Shown one piece after another: positions 24,353 through 38,100 of a DNA stretch of 64,000 nt. This DNA is from Rhabdophis nuchalis (taxonomy: Eukaryota; Chordata; Lepidosauria; Squamata; Natricidae). A program made the position numbers and the translations under genes. The notes under the pieces were generated by a model, which was given only the letters and a program-made list of their open reading frames with translations, did not search any database and had not been told where the DNA came from. Position 1 is the stretch's first letter. Each line of letters begins with the position of its first letter. The DNA is taken from the NCBI GenBank assembly GCA_039707465.1, contig CM077647.1, forward strand, positions 118,422,610-118,486,609, given 5' to 3'.

Positions 24353-25464
24353 CAGGTAATCCCCGGGTTACGAACGTTCCCTTAGCGAATGTTTGATGCA
24401 ATAAGCGCCCCCTACTGTTTATGAACAAGTCCTGAAATACGAATGTTGCAGCACCACAGCAGTTGTTCACTCTTACAAACAGCTGCAGAACCTCTGCAAC
24501 ATTCGCCCTGCCTATTCCCCTCTCACCCACTCCACACGGCGGGTTTTCATAGGCACTAGGCTGTGGATACTGTACTCACATTACGAAGATCTAAGAGACC
24601 TTTCGCTTTCTTTGCCTGTTTTGCTACTTCAGGTCTTTGGTGAGTATGCAGAGGCCTAAAGTACTACAAGATCACACGAGATCTCTAGCTCGAGATCTCA
24701 TGCTATTGATTTCTTGTGGTCTAATGGCACTTTAGGCCTCTGTTCTCTGCAAATGGCGACCTGGACGAGATCTGCAGAAAAAGGCTTTGCAAATGGATGG
24801 AAGGCCTGGAGCTTTCCATCCATTTCCAAAGCCTTTTGCTATCTTTGCAAAAAGCCTCTGCAGCCCAAAATGGAGCGCTGCAGCTTCATTATGGTGTGTG
24901 TAAGCCTTATTTGGCACTTTGCAGCCCAAAAGAGAGCTCCTGAGAGGCAAGCACACCCCTCTAAAGCTCCATTTTGGCATGGGCAGGCCTTGCCTGGCAC
25001 TTTGCAGCCTGAAACAAAGCTCCGGAGGGGCGGATGCACCCCTCCGGAACCTGGTTTTGGCATGTGCAGGCCTCATCCAGCACTTCACAGCCCAAAATTG
25101 TGCTCTGGAGGGATGGGGGCGGCTGAGAGCCTGGGGAAGAGATAGCATGCATGGTAAGTGATCCAGCATGGCAGGTTAGATGGGAGGGGAAAGCAATTAT
25201 GCGGAGCATGAGGTATTCCAATGGGTCGGAGAAGCTTTGGGTAGTCTTAAGCAAGTGGTCTGCTCCATCACTACCCCCCTCCCAATGGCCTTCCCCACCT
25301 GAAATACCTCATGTACACTTAATGAACTGTGCATTTGATTAGCGAATGAGCGGGTGAAAAGAGGGAGTGATCCCGTTCAAGATACAAGATTCACTCCCAT
25401 GACTCCTTGGGTTACAAAATGGAATGGGCGGGCTCCATTACTTTCATAACTCGAGTACTACCTG
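24353..25464. mobile_element. 1.1-kb Tc1/mariner-like non-autonomous element
   Basis: Flanked by TA (24351-24352 and 25465-25466). The left end CAGGTAATCCCCGGGTTACGAA and the complement of the right end CAGGTAGTACTCGAGTTATGAA agree at 17 of 22 positions. The interior contains at least three tandem copies of an 83-bp unit beginning at 24913, 24996 and 25079 ('ggcactttgcagcc'), plus a shorter fourth. No transposase is seen; the ORFs inside are repeat artefacts. Confidence 0.75.
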
Positions 25465-25558
25465 TACTCTACTTTCTCAGGATGTTTCATACTTTTTCAG
25501 CTGTGTCCCTTTCTTCCATTTTATTTTATTTATAAGAAGACCTATTTGCCTATGGATA

Positions 25559-26755
25559 TTCTTTGACAAAGTGACAAAATCAGTGGACCAGAGGAATGCT
25601 GTCAATATAATTTACTTGGACTTCAGTAAGGCATTTGATAAAGTAGACCATAACCTACTATTAGATAAAGTAGAAAATTGTGGGTTAGACAGCACCACCA
25701 CCAAATGGATTCGCAACTGGCTGACCAACCGCACTCAACGTGTAGTCCTCAATGGAACTGCATCTACATGGAAGGAAGTATGCAGTGGAGTACCCCAAGG
25801 CTCTGTTTTAGGCCCAGTACTCTTTAACATCTTCATCAACGATTTGGATGAGAGGATAAATGGGGAAATCATCAAATTTGCAGACGACACCAAGCTGGCA
25901 GGAATAGCCAACACTCCAGAAGATAGGCTTAAGATACAGAAGGATCTAGACAAACTTGAACATTGGGCACTATCTAATAAAATGAAATTCAATTGTGAAA
26001 AAAGTAAGGTTCTACATTTAGGCAAGAAAAACAAAATGCACAAGTACAGTATAGGTGGTACCTTGCTCAATAATAGCAACTGTGAGAGGGATCTAGGAAT
26101 CTTAGTGGACAACCATTTAAATATGAGCCAGCAGTGTGCAGCAGCTGCCAAAAAAGCCAACACAGTTTTAGGCTGCATAAACAGAAGGATAGAATCTAGA
26201 TCACGTGAAGTGTTAATGCCACTGTATAGTGCCTTGGTAAGGCCACACTTGGAATATTGCATACAGTTTTGGTCGCCACGATGTAGAAAAGACGTGGAGA
26301 CTCTGGAAAGAGTACAGAGAAGAGCAACCAAGATGATTAGGGGACTGGAGACTAAAACATATGAAGAACGGTTGCAGGAGCTGGGTATGTCTAGTTTGAT
26401 GAAGAGAAGGACCAGGGGAGACATGATAGCAGTGTTCCGATATCTCAGAGGGTGCCACAAAGAAGAGGGAGCCAAACTATTCTCCAAGGCACCTGGGGGC
26501 AGGACAAGAAGCAATGGGTGGAAACTAATCAAGGAGAGAAGCAACTTAGAACTAAGGAGAAATTTCCTGACAGTTAGAACAATTAACCTCTGGAACAGCT
26601 TGCCTCCAGAAGTTGTGAATACCCCAACCCTGGAAGTCTTTAAAAAGATGTTAGTTAGCCATTTGTCTGAAATGGTATAAGGCTCCTGCCCACGCAGGGG
26701 GTTGGACTAGAAGACCTACAAGGTCCCTTCCAACTCTGCTATTGTATTATTGTAT
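25559..26755 (+). mobile_element. CR1 LINE, 5'-truncated, ORF2 frame open
   Basis: An uninterrupted frame to a stop at 26680 encodes most of the CR1 reverse transcriptase and C-terminus. It has motif A-like IIYLDFSKAFDKVDH, motif B-like GVPQGSVLGPVLFNIFINDL, and the catalytic FADDTKL box. These are followed by 'SALVRPHLEYCIQFWSP', 'ERVQRRATKMIRGLE' and 'TINLWNSLPPEVV'. The endonuclease and N-terminal RT are missing, so the copy cannot move by itself. The 3' UTR has 'gttggactagaagaccta' and ends in TATTGTAT-type short repeats. The open frame points to recent insertion. In-frame codons upstream of 25559 belong to the neighbouring MITE. Confidence 0.92.
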
Positions 26756-28904
26756 ATTCTTAAAACGAAAGTTATTGCTGGAGACTGGTACTCCTTTGTT
26801 TTGCAGAATGCTAATTAGTTTTATTTTAAAAGATGTTTCTATTTTTTTAAAGTCAGGAATGGTAGAAAGTCTGATGGATACAAAGAGAGAGCACATACAC
26901 CCGGATGCCTACCCAACATTAATACCCATGTTGTATGTAGTTATATGTTAAAAAAACATGTGCTCATTTTCTATTTGGCTTTAGGCAGAGGCAATGGAAT
27001 TGCTCATATTTGTATGTTCATTGTCACCACACTTTCAATTTATAGATGACTAATTTATGAAAACATTCCTAACCATTTTCTGTAAGTTTATTGGAGAATC
27101 AGATTGCAAGGGCCATGCATGATTATACACTTGAACTGGGTTTGCAAATTTCCGGAAATTAGTGGTGAGCTGCCCAAATATCATATTGCTGAAATATAAT
27201 GACAAAATATATATTTTTGAGAGCACAGCCTTTGTATCTTTTGGTACTGCTAAGCTTTATATTACATATTTTAGTTGAAATCTACTTGAAACTTACATAG
27301 AAGGGCAAAACATTTCAGTTCTGCCCATTTTGATATATTAGTGTATGATTTGCCAAACACTGCTGTGATTAGATGTCCCTGAAATGTTAACAACTAAAAG
27401 TGCAGTTCCCAAGCCATAAAAAAAAATCAACTAATTCTTTTCTAAGCCAAAATATGGTTAATTATAATAGCTGGGTTAACCCACACGCTAAGCCGTACAC
27501 CAGAGGTGATTGATTTAACAACATATGACATGGGGAACATGTTAGAAGATTGGGGTTTTTCCACTTTTTTTCCAGGTTGGGATAATTAAAAAAACCCAGT
27601 TATAGTATTTTAGAAATTATACTATTTTTGTGAGTTTTAAAATATCACTCTTTTGGTCATCAGGGGGAAAATGTATTCTAGGGGCTGAAAAAAAGAGAAC
27701 AGAGGATGCTTGTTGCCCTCCACTGCTGTTAATTATGAGTTACAAACAAAACAGTTGCTCAGATTTACTGTTCAGAAAACATAGATAATATCTGGAGATG
27801 ATAGTGGCATGCAGAGTTGTTTGGAAGTAGAGTAGGGAGGCTACTTGTACAATGCTGTACTTAGCTCCTGTTATTTACTCAGAATTTTTTCTTACAATTT
27901 GAAATAGTTGGTACAGGTCCAATCTTCTTGAGCAACATAAGATAAATGTGTTTCTTTGGCTATATGACCTTTTAAATATTTTCTTCTTTAGGCAAGATAT
28001 ACAAAATAACTCCTTCTGATTTGCCTTACTGGATTTGATTGGATCTCTCACTTTCTGGTGTCCTTATAAGTGTCTTTCTGAATATATTTCATTTTGTCGG
28101 CAACCTTCTTGTAATCCTCAGAACTGGATGCAGATATTTTTATGTTAACTATATGCATTGCTTCCAAAATGAAGAGACAGATAGTAAGGAACTTCAGTAT
28201 TGTGGGAAAGGCATCACTGTTCATTCTCAGAGGGATTCTTTGGCCTCTGATTTTAAGTTGAGGTATGAGATTAGTCATTACCATGTCAAGTTGTCAATCT
28301 CTCGTTTCTAAAATCGATGGTAAGAACCTGATAGTAGCAAATGTTAAAGATTCTCTCCATTATGTGATCATTTCAATAGCACAATGCTCACATTAGGCCT
28401 TTGAAAGGACAGCTTGACCAGTATTCCTAATTTTTGATCCCTTGGTTGAAAGAAGAAGCACAGGCAAATGAACAGAAATCTCTCCTTAGGAAGTTTAACC
28501 AGGGTTTTGTTTTGTTTTTGAATAAGTAGGTGTTATAGACTAAGAAGGATACCGCAGTTTCTTTATTTAATATGAAACTATTTTTAACAGCTATAATTTA
28601 GTTTATAGTTTTAAGCTGTAATGATTTTTTGTCTGGGACAAAAAAAAAAGACATTGCCACATTCATTGCTCTTTACATATTGGGGATCAGGTAGCAGAAA
28701 TGTTCCTTTCCTGGACTGGTTAAAAGTTTGTTTACCATTCCCATGTCATTCAATTTCAGAATCAAAGGGGAGTTAAAGGTTCCTTTTTTAGAAAACCACC
28801 GCAAAGTTAAAGTCCATTGGCTTATCAGGATATATGTTGTCAAAGCATCATTTTCCTTTTCCGTTCTTCATGCTGACGGAATAAGGACTCTGTACTTAAA
28901 TTTT
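26756..28904. other. Intergenic DNA downstream of ACBD4
   Basis: No gene, RNA or repeat recognised. Confidence 0.45.
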
Positions 28905-29103
28905 CCTTTATACTCACCTTTATCTTTATTTTACATTTAGTTGTAGAAAATCAAAGTATCTTCCACTCTGAACCACAGGATTGTAGCAAGGTAGATTGAT
29001 AAATATGAAAAAGCATGATAAATGTTTGACGTTCAAACCCAACTTTTGAGGCATTTCCAGGAAATTTTTTCTCCCTTACTATTATTAAACAACAATAAGG
29101 AAT
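28905..29103 (-). other. ACBD4: ACBD4 3' UTR with AATAAA signal
   Basis: The minus strand carries AATAAA at 28930-28925, about 175 nt past the stop codon. The end of the transcript is inferred from this signal. Confidence 0.5.
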
Positions 29104-32100
29104 TCATCGCTTCTGTCTCTGGAAGTACCAAAGTAGCCACTGGACAACAAAAGGCCAAGCCAGCAAGAAAAGCCAGGTATGAGGAGACAGATGTACAGGC
29201 CAACTTGGCAGGTCCTGTGAGATAAAAAAAAATGGCAGAGACTGAAGAAAATATTGGAAGTGATGGTCAACCTTCCTGGATTCCAGAAATTCCAAACAAA
29301 GGAGATTTATTTTTATTTATCTATTTATTTAATTTATAGACCACTCCCTCTCCCCGAAGGGACTTGGGGCGGTGCACAGGGCTTTAAAAATGCATTTAAA
29401 AAGTACAAACAATACAATATTTAAAATAGAATTAAATAATTTACCTGCGCTAAAATGTAAACTCTAAAAACCTTAAAAACTCTTAACCCTAATTCCCAAC
29501 AAACCCTATTAAAACATTTTAGGTTAATATTACAGCTTAGGATGGATAGATTAGGCCAAGCCGGCCAGATGAAAAAAGTACGTTTTTAGCTTTTGGCGGA
29601 AGGAGCGGAGGTCCGTAGTTGTTCTAAGATTGGGGGGTAGATCGTTCCAGAGGGTCGGGCCCACCACAGAGAAGACCCTTCCCCTGGGCGTCGCCCGCTG
29701 GCACTGCCTAGTGGACGGCACCCGGAGAAGTCCCTCTCTGTGGGAGCGAATCGGCCGGAGGGATGTATGAGGCAGAATGCGATCCCGCAAGTAACTAGGT
29801 CCCGTGCCATGGAGCACTTTAAAGATGGTAATCAATACCTTGAAGCACACCCGAAAGACCACAGGCAGCCAGTGCAGCTCGCGCAGGAGAGGTGTAACGT
29901 GGGAGAACCTGGAGGCTCCCAGGACTGCCCACGCGGCCGCGTTCTGGACTAACTGTAGTCTTTGGGTGCACCTCAAGGGAAGCCCCATGTAGAGAGCGTT
30001 ACAATAGTCTAGTCGGGATGTCACGAGTGCATGAGTGCCTGTGCGAAGGGCATCCTGATCCAATAAGGGACGCAACTGGCGTACCAGGCGAACCTGGTAA
30101 AACGCCCCCCTGCCCACGGCTGTCACTTGATCTTCCATGGACAGCCGGGTATCCAGGAGAATGCCCAAGTTGCGTACCCTATCCACCGGGGCTAGATGTT
30201 CACCTCCAATGGCCAGTGATGGAATAAACTGGTTGTACCGGGACACCGGAAACCACAGCCACTCGGTCTTGGATGGGTTTAGTCTGTGTCTGTTCCTTCC
30301 CATCCAAACCCGCACGGTTTCCAGACACCGGGACATCACTTCGACGGCATCATTGGGGTGATTTGGGGTAGATATGTACAGCTGGGTGTCATCAGCGTAC
30401 AGGTGGTACTCTACCCCAAAACCACGGATGATCTCACCCAGCGGCTTCATATATGTGTTGTACAGGAGCGGCGAGAGGACCAACCCCTGAGGCACCCCAC
30501 ATGTGAGGGGTCTCAAGGTCGACCTCTGCCCTCCTGTCACCACAAATTGCGATCGACCAGAGAGGTAGGAGGAGAACCACCGCAAAACGGTGCCCCTCAC
30601 CCCCAACCCCTCCAGTCGATGCAATAGGATACCATGGTCGATGGTATCAAAAGCCGCTGAGAGGTCTAATAGGACCAGGATGGAGGAACAACCCCCATCT
30701 CTGGCCCTCCAGAGATCATCTACGAATGCGACCAATGCCGTGTCAGTGCTGTGTCCGGGCCGGAAGCTGGACTGGCGCGGGTCCAGATAATCCATATCCT
30801 CCAGGTGCCGAGGAAACTGTTGAGCCACCACACTCTCTACAACCTTCGCCAAAAAGGTTGGAGACCGGACGATAATTTACTAACAATGCTGGGTCCAGGG
30901 AAGGCTTCTTGAGGAGTGGTCTCACCACCGCCTCTTTCAAGATGGCAGGCAAGATCCCCTCCCTCAAAGAAGCATTCACTATCTCCTGGAGCCAGCCTCG
31001 TGTAACCTCCCAGGATGCCAGTACAAGCCAGGAGGGACATGGGTCCAATAAACATGTGGTGGCTCTCAGTCGCCTACATAACCTGTCCATGTCTTCGGAA
31101 GTAACAGAGTCAAAGTCCTCCCACAAACATGTCTCAAGACCTGCCTCGGTTAATCCCTCCAGACTATTTTCAATGGAGACCAACTCGCTCTGAATCTGAG
31201 CAATTTTCTCCTGCAGATACTCTCCAAATTCCTCTGCTCTACCCTGTAGAGGGGCTTCCCGCGGCCTCTGTTGAAGGAAGGAGCGGGTCACCCCGAACAG
31301 TGCAGCAGGGTGGTTATCTGCGGATGCGATAAGAGTGGCACAATGATGATGTTTGGCCACTCTTATCGCCACAAGGTAAGTCCTCAAATGGGCTCTCACC
31401 TGTGTTCGATCAGATTCAGACCGTGTAGATCTCCATTTCCTCTCTAGGCATCTCTTATGGCGTTTCATCACCCTCAATTCCTCGGTGAACCAAGGAGCCT
31501 GGGTGGTTCGACGCCATATGAGAGGCCCAAGGGCGCGACCCAATCTGGTTTCTCCAATCCATTTAATATTTCTCAGATTAAGATTCAGATAAAAATGATT
31601 AATAAGTGAAAGTAACCACTTTTGAAGTTTTTCCCCCTGGTGTCATCAGAGTACTGATGACCACGGATGATCTCACCCAGCGGCTTCATATATATGTTGA
31701 ACAGGAGGGGCGAGAGGACCGACCCCTGTGGCACCCTACATGTGAGGTGTCTTGACGTCAACCTCTGCCCCTCCTGCCAACACAAATTGCAACTGGTCGG
31801 AGAGGTAGGAGAAGAACCATCGCAGGACAGTGCCCCCCAAACCCAACCCCTCCAACCGGCGCAATAGGATACCATGGTCGATGGTATCGAAAGCCGCTGA
31901 GAGATCTAACAGGACCAGGATAGAGGAACAACCCCTCTCCCGGGCCCTCCAGAGGTCATCCACCAACGTGACCAATGCCATTTCCGTGCTGTACCCGGGC
32001 TGGAAGCCAGACTGGCACGAGTCCAGATAGACAGTTTCCTCCAGGTGCCGGGGGAATTGTTGCCCCACCACACTCTCAACAACCTTCGCCAAAAAGGGAA

Positions 32101-35100
32101 GGTTGGAGATAGGACGGTAGTTGGCTAAAACAGCCGGGTCCAGGGAGGGCTTCTTGAGGAGGGGCCTTACCACCGCCTCTTTCAGGACGGTCGGCATAAA
32201 CCCCTCACTTAAAGGCTGCACTCCTCTCAGAATTAGCAGCCAATTATCTGGTACCATCTAGATCAGTGGTTCTCAACCTGTGGGTTGGGACCCCTTTGGG
32301 GGTCGAATGACCCTTTCACAGGGGTCGCCTAAGACCATTGGAAAACACATACTTTCGATGGTCTTAGGAACCGAGACATCAATTTTATGAGGAACTGTAT
32401 TAAAGGGTCGCAGCAATGGGAAGGTTGAGAACCACTGATCTAAATACATGCTTGTAGAAATGTATTTGGAAAATTTCCCATCATGAGTCACTATACCTTT
32501 GCATCAGATACTTTGGATGGAAGGCAAGGTTTCAACATGGACGTATGGGGCTGAAAGACAGAAAAATCAAGATGGTTGTAACAACTAGAACACTACTCCC
32601 CTCTCATTCTGTTTTCTTAGCAATTTTGTTGAACATACATTTCAGATATCAGAATAATTGGGAGTAACTTTATACATGGATGGGAAATGAGGGATACATG
32701 TAAATTTTTACCAATGGTTTTAAAATCAGAATCCTTGGCATTGTATGTAATTTTACAACTCTTGCCTATATCCATTTATGTAAACTTGTGAACTACCGCA
32801 GATGCCTTTCCGTTTTTTGTATTTGTTTTAAATATAAGTATTTTGTGTTTTTTTACGGAAACACTTGCTTTCTTCTCTTAACAGATTTTGCCACTGGTAG
32901 TTAGTGTGAAATCAGGCAATTATCAACTTATCCATATAGTCCAGTGGTTCTCAATCTGTGGGTCGGGACCCTTTCATAGGGGTCGCCTAAGACCATCGGA
33001 AAACACATATTTTCGATGGTCTTGGGAACCAAGACACCAATTTTATGGTTGGGGGTCACCACAACATGGGGAACTGTATTAAATGGTCGCGGCATTGGGA
33101 GGGGTTGAGAACCACTGATATAGTCAGTAGGATTATAAAATAACAATGATCATAACAGTACAGATACATCAATAAAACCTGGAGGAGGAGGGGGGGCTAG
33201 GTATGACAGAAAGAAATAAAGATAAATACAGTGGCTTTATTGGGACCTAAGGTGAGGATTCAGAAGTATATTGAGAACAAAACAGAATAATAATACAAAG
33301 TAGAATTCAGCAGCTATAGCTAAACCACTGTGGCTCTATACAAGTCAGCTTGAAAAACTTCCCAAGAAAGTGAATTCAGGGACCCTAATGCACCCAGCTA
33401 AAAGAATCTTGGCCACTTTCCTCCAGAGCAATAGATACAGCTTTGATGCATATCACATTCTTTTCCAAAGATCTTAATACCTGAGCAGTGGACTGCCTGT
33501 ACTGATGAAGATATGAAGGGTTCCAGCATGTGAATAAATACACTACAGTACTGGAGGAAAGTTAGGACCTTCTACAGTGGTACCTCGGTTCACGAACACC
33601 TCTGTTCACGATCAATTCGGTTTACGAACAGAAATTTTCCAAAAAATGTGCTCCGCTTCACGAACTCCGCCTCGCTTCACGAACTCCGCCTCGCTTCACG
33701 AACTCTGCCCTCGCTTCACGAACAGAAAAGTTCGTAAAAATGCTCGGGTTCACGAACTCCGTTTCGCTTCACGAACAGGAGCCGCGGACATTTTAAAAAC
33801 AAGGTCAGAACGGATTAACCGGATATACATTGAACCCTATGGGAAACTGTGCCTCTGTTCACGACCAATTCGGTTCGCGAACAGAGTCAGTTCAAGAATC
33901 ACGACCAAAAAACAAGGTCAGAACGGATTAACCGGATTTACATTGAACCCTATGGGAAATTGTGCCTCGCTTCACGACCAATTCGGATCGCGAACAGAGT
34001 CAGTTCACGAATTAAGTTCGTGAACCGAGATACCACTGTATTTGCATTTTGATTCCACTGTAGTTTAGGACTTTATCATAATAAGCTAATGGAATGTGGG
34101 CAGCCTTGGGGCAAGGTAACAGCGTTCCATGTGCCTTCGGCATTTAGTCATGCCAGCCACATGACCATGGAGACGTCTCCAGACAGTTCTGGCTCTTCGG
34201 CTTTGAAACAAAGATGAGCACTGCCCCCTAGAGTTGGGAATGATTGGCACATATGTGCGAGGGGAACCTTTACCTTTACCTTTAATGTGGGCAGCCCTTC
34301 AGCCCAATATTGCTCTTTTAAGGCTGAATTAGTTTATAAAGAATTTGTTATGGAATAATCCGTGCTTACAGTTCTAAAATTGTAGTTCTTAAATTTTCCC
34401 TGTCATTCTCCCCACGCTTCCTTTTGTTACTCTTTTCCCTCTCTTCACCCTATTTCCATCAAACAGGGTTAGGGTTGAACTAGTAGAGCTGCAGTTTTCA
34501 AAATCTCTATGCAAGAACTCCAAGACGTTTGATTTGCAACTTGCCTCCCACACTTTTAGAGCTTTCTGAGCTCAGCAGGGATTTGTATTTTTATAAACCA
34601 ACACGCTAGTCAGCTATTAGAGGAAGCAATATACCTGCAAAGCTGCCCATGATTCCAAATATTTGAGCCTTTCCATCACTTTTTTCATATCCTGCTGCAA
34701 AGCTTGAATGGTGCTTATCACCTGCAAGGCCGTATCCTTCTGGGTCAAGACATTTATCTGGCTCTCTCTGGTGGCTTCAGGGTTTTGGCTGATCTCAGTT
34801 GGGCCAGTCTGCAGGTGTATAAGATGAGATGAACCTGAAAGATCCATTGAAGCTGTAGCAAAAAAGAAAAAGAAAAAGGATAGATAATGAGACCTCGCTA
34901 TTTTAAATGAAGAGTGTCCCAGAATTTAAATCTGCCTGGATACCATATCTATCCTTGTGTGTCAGAATTAGATGGGAGGCGGAGAATAAGATTTAAGGGG
35001 CTTACATCTCTCTCTCTCTCTCCCCTCCCCTTTCTGTCTCTCTTACCTGAGCCTCTTTCCATTTGCAATATATGGATAGCCTAAATATAAGGGATTCCAA

Positions 35101-38100
35101 TGCATCAAAACTAATGACAAGTTCATGTATTCTACTGAAAAGGGTAGAGCCAAATCTTGTTTGGGAGCCATGAAAATAAAGGAAACATTGTTCGCAGTCC
35201 CTAATGTTTTAAGATAATCAAACAACGGGGCAATCAATAAAAACAAGGCAAGGGGAGTGACAGAAACTGAAGGGAAGAATAGTGACCAGCTAAATCTACA
35301 CTGGTATGTTACTAATTAATCTTCCACAAGGTCAAGACTTGAGCTGATCAGAAGAATCCTCCAACATAACCAAGGTAAGAAAAAATACTCCTATATTATC
35401 AGTTGAACCATATGCTATATAAGGCAGCCCAATCACACTGATGGATACCTGCATTTAGGGTTTCTACATTGTGCTCCAGAAAACTACCACCTCCAGCTTC
35501 TTGAACAATGCTAAATTTCCTCCAGGAGGTAATGACTAGTGGTTAGTATCTGACTGCTACACAGTTCTGGTTAACAAATGGCCTAGAACAGATTTTAGAA
35601 GCTGGTATACAACATGCCTGTTTTGAGTAGTAATTTCTCTACTATGCTTTTCCCTAACTGGGTATTCCCTAACTAGGTGCTTTGAATGTTCTGCTGACTG
35701 AAAATTGTGGAAGGTATTGTCCTAACATATCTATGGAAGACAAGATTGGAAGTTATTATTTCTACAAGAATCAGATGACTCCATCAAGAAGTAGAATAAG
35801 AATACAGGATACTGTATGATTTATCAACCTCTGGTGAGTAAAACTTGTAATTTAGCTTTGGAATGGAATTATTGTTGCATGTTTCCCACCCTTTCTTTAA
35901 ACAAAAGATCCTAGATTGGGAAGACATATTTTCACTTCATCTTTCAAATAAAATGCTCCGTGTAGTAAATCATCAAATCAGGAAGGAAAACTTGTGTATA
36001 TCTGTCTATAGGAGTGATACTGAATGGAAAAGGACTTTCACATAATGGTTCGTTCAAGCTCCAAGCTCTGCTCTCATTGTGCTTTAATACAGCTTGTGAG
36101 ATTCAGTTCTAGTTCCAAATGATTTTAGGCTTGGCATAATTTCCCTCTCTTTTCCACTGATTAATGTGTAAATGAAAGCGGATAATAGATGTTGGTCATA
36201 TTCCTGGTTGGCTCTGGCTGAAATACTTGGTAAAATAACTGGGCAGAATTCTACAACATCTCTCATTTTACCTCACTCCTTCTGAAAACTGACTTTTATG
36301 GCTGTCCAACTCAATATCTAACCATATTTACTTTTTGTTCTCATCTTTTCTCTCAAGGATTATTTGTACAGTGGAAACACAACAGAATATATATTGTGGA
36401 TGCCCTTTTAGTAGTAAAAACATACGTTCTCTGCCAAGCTTACACATTTTACCTTTGCCTTCATTATTTCAGAATGAAAGCAAATTAATTCTTTTTCAGG
36501 CCTGTTTGCACTTGTGGATGAAACATAGGATTTTGTTGCCAGATGCATGAGCCACAACACCAATAGGCATGTCCTAGACCTGTCTCTGTGCTTTCTTTCT
36601 GAAGCAAAAGATTAGGTGCCCCTTCTATTTATCTTCCTTCTCCAGCTAAGGATACTCTAAAACTTACATCCTGTTTTCTCTGTAGCTTGATTCCTGGGAG
36701 GGTTGCTCAAGGGAAAGCTTTGTTTGGCTGATAGCCTTCTGGCCTATGGAGAAAGAAAAAGTACAAACTAGACCTTTAGAATCTTTTTTTTTTTGGCCAT
36801 TTTAATTACTACAGTGTTCCCCTCTCCAATTCAAATTAAAATGAAGATTAATTGTTAGGAAACAACCTAGTTTCTGTTGGAAACCTTACAAAGTGCCTTA
36901 AGGGATTACAAATGTTATTCTGTGGAGAGGAAAGTCATAATATAGTCCTAGAGCTACTGAATCTGGAGTAGGGTGCCTGAGAGGCCAAGTGTTCAAGTAG
37001 GAAGATTGGCCCTCCTTAGCAATGCTGTAGGGAGAATAAACTTGTAACCCAGTTTTTTTTAATGAAAGAACACTAAAAGCCAAACATGAGATGCCTTTTA
37101 TCTCCCTATTGTTATTTCTAGGTTTTGAAAGTTTACTTCTCACGGTTTATATGTGTGTAAGTAAGTGAAAATTAAACAACCAAGTGGTTTTGTCTCGGTC
37201 CATCTGTTCAAATTTTGCAAGCCTTAATGTTCTAAAAAAAACACCCCACCTTTGATACTGATACACATTTTATTTTACCTAAATTCATCTATCTAGAAAG
37301 GAACTTTGCTTTAGTTTGATTAAACAGCTCAAATTACATAAGTCACTCATTACATGTCCTTAAAAGATGGATCTTTAGATAAACATGGCTTAGGAACATG
37401 GGCTGATTAAAACATTATTTTAAAAGAATCTGATTACAGCAAAATTAGTTCTGTGATATAAATGATTAGATATAGCAAAACTGACAATGGGAGAGCAGAA
37501 GATAATTTATTGCAACCTCCCTAAACAATTAAATTTGTCAGTGTAGGATCAGGATACTCTACTCAGAGGACTCTTCCTCGTGGTTTTCTAACTGTGCTAC
37601 AGCCTTGGCTCAGTGACATTTTTATGCTGTGTCTTCATAATCTTTATTTCCTTCACACCAACAACTTAAGACTGCCTTTAATTGTTCTAGTTTTAAAATA
37701 TTTTTCCTCTTTTGCTGACACAATTTTTGCTGTGGCTATGATCCATCAGTGATGTGATTACTGGTGCAGTCAGGAATGGGATCTGCAGAGTTTCTACTGT
37801 CTTCTTTGGGTTCATGGAGGTATATCCACTTCCTTCTTGCCCCTGGGCATTACTCTCCAAAGCCATACTTGCTTGGGCTGCAGGAGGGTCTGGACACACA
37901 AAGGACTTGTAATGGCCATGTAACGCCTACTGGGGGCTCTCTGAAGCACTTGTGAAGTCTTAGAGAGATTCCTGGTACATACAAGTTTATAAACACAAGT
38001 TTAATATTCTTCTGGAAGAGGGATAGACTTGTTTTTTTAAGCTAAGGCTTGTCGGAACACTAGTCCTGTGCTGCATATGGTTAAACTAGGAAAGAGTTTG

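Noticed and set aside
24714..25169. Overlapping ORFs of about 145 codons on both strands
   Set aside because: Derived from the 83-bp tandem repeat within a MITE; no domain.
25424..25558. Upstream 45 codons of the CR1 frame
   Set aside because: The sequence to 25464 belongs to a MITE; the in-frame extension is chance.
33653..33725. Short regularly repeated units resembling a CRISPR array
   Set aside because: Units are contiguous, without spacers, and lie inside a mariner-like MITE in a vertebrate genome.
37693..37899. Minus-strand ORF between ACBD4 exons 6 and 7 that looks like an exon
   Set aside because: No acceptor gives the needed phase with an open frame, whereas exon 6 to the exon at 36743-36668 to exon 8 fits perfectly without it.
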